Of a DNA stretch of 64,000 bases, positions 62,498-64,000 are shown one piece after another. The translations under genes were made by a program, and so were the position numbers. This stretch comes from Cyanobium gracile PCC 6307 (GTDB lineage Bacteria; Cyanobacteriota; Cyanobacteriia; PCC-6307; Cyanobiaceae): contig NC_019675.1 in the NCBI RefSeq assembly GCF_000316515.1, forward strand, positions 248,001 to 312,000, given 5' to 3'. The notes beneath the pieces were generated by a model. That model did no database searches and was not told the DNA's origin. It saw nothing but the letters and a program-made list of their open reading frames with translations. Numbering within the stretch: the stretch's first letter is position 1; every line of letters begins with the position of its first letter.

Positions 62498-64000
62498 ATG
62501 CACCAGTCCAAGCCAAGCCTGAACAGATGGTGCTCCCTGGGTTCCATCGTGCTGTTGGCTGTGCTGAGCAAGGAAGCAACCCCATCACCGGCCATCGCCA
62601 GGCAGAAGCTGGATGGTTCTGCTGCGGTGAGTGTTCAGCAGCCAAACGGACGTGCCAACGCAGCGGCCACTCCCACACGTGCCCTGCCCGAGCAGGTGCA
62701 GGCTTGGCTGGCAGAGGCGGAAGCGTTGAGCGCCAAGGGCGCGCATCAACAGGCAACGATCCTCCGGCAGCAGATTCTCTTGTGGTCAGAAAGGAGTCGC
62801 GGGCCGGATCACCCCGATACTGCCCGTTTCCTCGGAGACCTGGGCGTCTCCCATGCTCGACAGGGAGCGTATGACAAAGCAGAACCCTTGTTAAGACGAG
62901 CGGTTGACATCAATCGCCAACGTCTTGGCAATAACCATCCCTATACGGGATCCGCCCTGGGGAACCTCGGAGGCTTGTTTGTTCTCCAAGGAGCCTATAG
63001 AGAGGCCGAGCCACTTCTCGTTCAAGCTGCAAGGATTTGGGAGCAGGCTCTCCGTCGTAAACAGAAGATCTCACCCATAGAGTTCAGCGCTCTGCTGCAG
63101 GCCAAAGGTGCGCTGGCCCAACTCTATTTTTATCAGGGTGACTATGAGAAGGCACAGCCACTGTTGGAGACAATCGTCGCTAGTCGAGTCAAAGTCTTTG
63201 GTGAGTCGAATCCTGAAACCGCACAGGCGATCGAGATGCTGGGCACCTTGTACATGATGCAGGGATCCATCCCCATGGCTGAAATGCTGCTTCCGCGTGC
63301 TCTCAGTATTCATCAGAAGACACTAGGGGCTGACCATCTCAGGACCGCTCGCTCAATGGATAGTCTCGCACGATTAAGCCGCCGCAAAGGAAATCTAAAG
63401 GCTGCTCAGGACCTTCTAGAGGAATCGCTGAGGATCAAAGAGGCTGCTCTTGGAGCCGATCATCTTGAATCAGCATCGGTGGCCAGTGATTTGGGTATGA
63501 TCTACCATCAGCAAGGTCTTTATCGCCAAGCGGAGCAATTTTTGGCACGGGCTCTCTTGGCTAGGCAGAAGTTGTTGGGAAGCCGTCATCCTCAAACCGC
63601 CGACTCCTTTAACAACCTAGCTTTGGTCTATTCCCAGACAGGCAGACTCGCTAGGGCTACAGAACTGTTTGCGGAAGCCCTGAAGACAAGTGAATCACTC
63701 CTGGGCCCAACCCATCCAGGTACGACCATTGTCTTCGCCTCCCTTGGCGCGGTGTATGGGGCGATGGGTGATGTCGAGCAGAGCATTGCATTCTTTCAAC
63801 GGGCTGTTGAGGGTGAAACGCTCTATCTGCGCCGCCAGATCCCATTGCTGCCGATCAAAAGGCGTCAGGATCGGGTCACGGAGGTTGGAGGAGCTTGGGA
63901 AGCTGCGATTGGATTGGCTGAACGATCATCCTCTGCATGGCCCCTTGCCCTGTTCACTCGGCTCAACCGTCAAGGCCTTTTGCAGGACCTGGAGCTTCAT
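62498..64000 (+). CDS. Tetratricopeptide-repeat protein, probably TPR-CHAT (runs off the window)
   Basis: Starts at ATG 62498 and stays open to the window edge (501 codons). N-terminal signal-like segment (SLGSIVLLAVLSKEATPSPAIA), then roughly ten TPR/Kinesin-light-chain-type repeats from ~residue 90 (e.g. LGDLGVSHARQGAYDKAEPL, LGNLGGLFVLQGAYREAEPL, LASLGAVYGAMGDVEQSIAF). The end, LFTRLNRQGLLQDLELH, is where cyanobacterial TPR-CHAT proteins begin their CHAT domain, so a caspase-like domain is expected past the window. Divergent from the CHAT-CHASE2 operon. Confidence 0.8.
   Translation, partial: MHQSKPSLNRWCSLGSIVLLAVLSKEATPSPAIARQKLDGSAAVSVQQPNGRANAAATPTRALPEQVQAWLAEAEALSAKGAHQQATILRQQILLWSERSRGPDHPDTARFLGDLGVSHARQGAYDKAEPLLRRAVDINRQRLGNNHPYTGSALGNLGGLFVLQGAYREAEPLLVQAARIWEQALRRKQKISPIEFSALLQAKGALAQLYFYQGDYEKAQPLLETIVASRVKVFGESNPETAQAIEMLGTLYMMQGSIPMAEMLLPRALSIHQKTLGADHLRTARSMDSLARLSRRKGNLKAAQDLLEESLRIKEAALGADHLESASVASDLGMIYHQQGLYRQAEQFLARALLARQKLLGSRHPQTADSFNNLALVYSQTGRLARATELFAEALKTSESLLGPTHPGTTIVFASLGAVYGAMGDVEQSIAFFQRAVEGETLYLRRQIPLLPIKRRQDRVTEVGGAWEAAIGLAERSSSAWPLALFTRLNRQGLLQDLELH

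Overview
The window looks like chromosomal DNA of a freshwater picocyanobacterium (Synechococcus/Cyanobium type). Evidence: a picocyanobacterial-type ribose-phosphate pyrophosphokinase, a COP23 protein, a DUF1822 / CHASE2-CHAT / sigma-like operon, several HIP1 octamers (GCGATCGC, e.g. 10404-10411, 17667-17674, 21192-21199, 38219-38226, 38375-38382, 39102-39109), and GC-rich housekeeping genes. GC-rich blocks (1-9 kb, 17-20 kb, 36-42 kb, 57-62 kb) alternate with visibly AT-richer accessory DNA (about 9-17 kb, 20-36 kb, 42-57 kb). No rRNA, tRNA or CRISPR array was found.

Layout. 1-5.6 kb: a defence-like patch with the C-terminus of a large helicase/nuclease-like protein, a UvrD helicase fused to a RelE/ParE-like domain, an McrC remnant fused to a partial duplication of a nearby lipoprotein gene, an AbrB/PIN toxin-antitoxin pair with a perfect palindrome upstream, and a MltR/HEPN-like protein. 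5.6-8.9 kb: lipoprotein, conserved hypothetical, prs and a GHL10-type glycosidase. 9-17 kb: REC-GAF-GGDEF-EAL protein, Rcp1-like response regulator and a giant multi-PAS/GAF histidine kinase. 17-20 kb: pepN. 20-24.3 kb: exported-protein cluster (COP23, two trypsin-like proteases, two unknowns). 24.8-28.4 kb: FHA-ABC transporter and a one-TM partner.

28.4-57 kb is a mobile, decaying accessory region. It holds many small signal-peptide proteins of unknown function and three copies of one IS3-like insertion sequence. One copy sits inside another IS3-family element, one is itself interrupted by an unrelated IS, and one has a frameshift. Inside this region lies a compact bacteriocin-type system (35.3-41.9 kb). 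Two small precursor genes encode peptides with matching 30-residue double-glycine leaders, each followed by its own intrinsic terminator. They are divergent from a tight three-gene operon for NHLM-type export: ABC transporter, HlyD-like adaptor and C39 peptidase-ABC transporter. No post-translational modification enzyme is visible.

57-64 kb: a five-gene operon (sigma-like protein, DUF1822, CHAT-CHASE2, two exported proteins) in which every junction is an ATGA stop/start overlap. It is divergent from a large TPR protein that runs off the window and probably ends in a CHAT domain. A long imperfect dyad lies in the shared promoter region. The two best candidates for a poorly described system are the double-glycine peptide/NHLM locus and this caspase-like CHAT locus.
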